Positions 5,591-5,999 of a stretch of DNA of 5,999 nt are shown in pieces (the stretch's first letter is position 1; each line of letters opens with the position of its first letter). Source of the DNA: DASUMP01 sp036277635 (lineage in GTDB: Bacteria > Actinomycetota > Acidimicrobiia > IMCC26256 > PALSA-610); contig DASUMP010000287.1 of assembly GCA_036277635.1 (NCBI GenBank), positions 1-5,999 of the forward strand. Direction: 5' to 3'. Made by a program: the position numbers and the translations under genes. A model generated the notes under the pieces. The model did no database searches, was not told where the DNA came from, and saw only the letters and a list, made by a program, of their open reading frames with translations.

Positions 5591-5974
5591 ATGGGCAGCC
5601 CGATCGCGACGCCGATCCCCTTCACCGCCGACGAGCTCGACGCCGTCCGCTTCGACGACCGGGGCCTGGTCGTGGCGGTGGTCCAGGAGGTCGCGACGGG
5701 CGCGGTGCTGATGGTGGCGTGGATGAACCGCGAGTCGCTGCAGCGCACGCTCGAGACCGGCCGGACGTGGTTCTGGAGCCGGAGTCGCGCCGAGCTGTGG
5801 TGCAAGGGCGAGACCTCCGGCGACCGTCAGTACGTCCGCCGGGTCGCCTACGACTGCGACGGGGACGCGGTGCTCGTCGAGGTGGTGCAGGAGGGCCAGG
5901 GCGCGTGCCACACGGGCGAGCGCTCGTGCTTCTTCCGCGACTTCGGCGGCGGCGACGCGCCCGGCCCCCGGTGA
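5591..5974 (+). CDS. hisI: Phosphoribosyl-AMP cyclohydrolase HisI
   Basis: This 127-aa cytosolic metalloenzyme opens the adenine ring of phosphoribosyl-AMP in the third step of histidine synthesis. Seen: AWMNRESL (residues 44-51), the WSRSRAELWCKGETSG block (62-77), the metal-binding DCDGD cluster (Asp88, Cys89, Asp90, Asp92), and GACHTGERSCFF with Cys106 and Cys113, the conserved zinc-type cysteines of the family. The protein ends soon after SCFF, so there is no fused HisE pyrophosphohydrolase domain. The ATG at 5591 gives the normal N-terminal length; an in-frame GTG at 5567 and the frame opening at 5477 are possible but would add residues unlike the family, and the -10-like box fits the ATG. 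The gene is separated from hisF by about 3.1 kb of other genes and appears to have its own promoter. Confidence 0.96.
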   Translation: MGSPIATPIPFTADELDAVRFDDRGLVVAVVQEVATGAVLMVAWMNRESLQRTLETGRTWFWSRSRAELWCKGETSGDRQYVRRVAYDCDGDAVLVEVVQEGQGACHTGERSCFFRDFGGGDAPGPR

Positions 5975-5999
5975 ACCATCCGGAGCAGGCCGTGCAGCC
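5971..5999 (+). CDS. Possible start of the next gene (cut by window end)
   Basis: A GTG at 5971 overlaps the hisI stop as GTGA, the same junction type as hisB/hisH, hisH/hisA and peptidase/hydrolase, and leads into an open frame beginning VNHPEQAVQ. Only nine codons are visible, so the product cannot be identified. In many actinobacteria trpE lies at or near this position after hisI, but nothing in these residues shows it. The ORF could equally start beyond the window. Confidence 0.4.

Noticed and set aside
1..5999. tRNA or rRNA genes, CRISPR arrays, insertion sequences, att sites, toxin-antitoxin or defence genes
   Set aside because: No repeat arrays, cloverleaf-like sequence, transposase motifs or terminal inverted repeats were seen by eye; coding genes fill almost the whole window.

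Overview
The window is a very GC-rich bacterial segment with frequent GTG starts, strong G/C at third codon positions and 4-bp start/stop overlaps. The histidine gene order B-H-A-F(-I), separate hisI and hisE (no HisE domain on HisI), and an HisH active site reading GVCVGMQ all suggest an actinobacterium, possibly a deep branch such as Acidimicrobiia. That placement is inference from gene order and motifs; no marker gene here fixes it.

Plus strand, 1-2448: the distal part of a histidine operon. It holds the 3' half of hisB (imidazoleglycerol-phosphate dehydratase), then complete hisH, hisA and hisF, all tightly overlapped (4 bp, 4 bp and 19 bp). HisA makes PRFAR; HisH and HisF together form imidazole glycerol phosphate synthase, which turns PRFAR into IGP and AICAR; HisB dehydrates IGP. 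After a 104-bp gap with a possible promoter and small dyads comes a 78-aa acidic, helix-rich protein of unknown function (2553-2789).

Minus strand, 5507-2800: a two-gene unit. A full-length S9A oligopeptidase B-type serine peptidase overlaps by 4 bp (GTGA) a COG2945-like alpha/beta hydrolase. The hydrolase converges on the small gene, and an 8-bp stem-loop sits at their junction.

Plus strand, 5591-5974: hisI (phosphoribosyl-AMP cyclohydrolase), transcribed divergently from the peptidase across an 83-bp gap. Both divergent genes carry a TANNNT -10-like box only 6-10 nt before the start codon, which suggests leaderless or nearly leaderless mRNAs. The first codons of another gene may start at 5971, again by a GTGA overlap.

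Most of the window is ordinary metabolism and I see no convincing new system. The points worth a second look are the block of about 3.1 kb lying between hisF and hisI, the uncharacterised 78-aa protein, the paired leaderless-type promoters, and the coupled pair of serine hydrolases.
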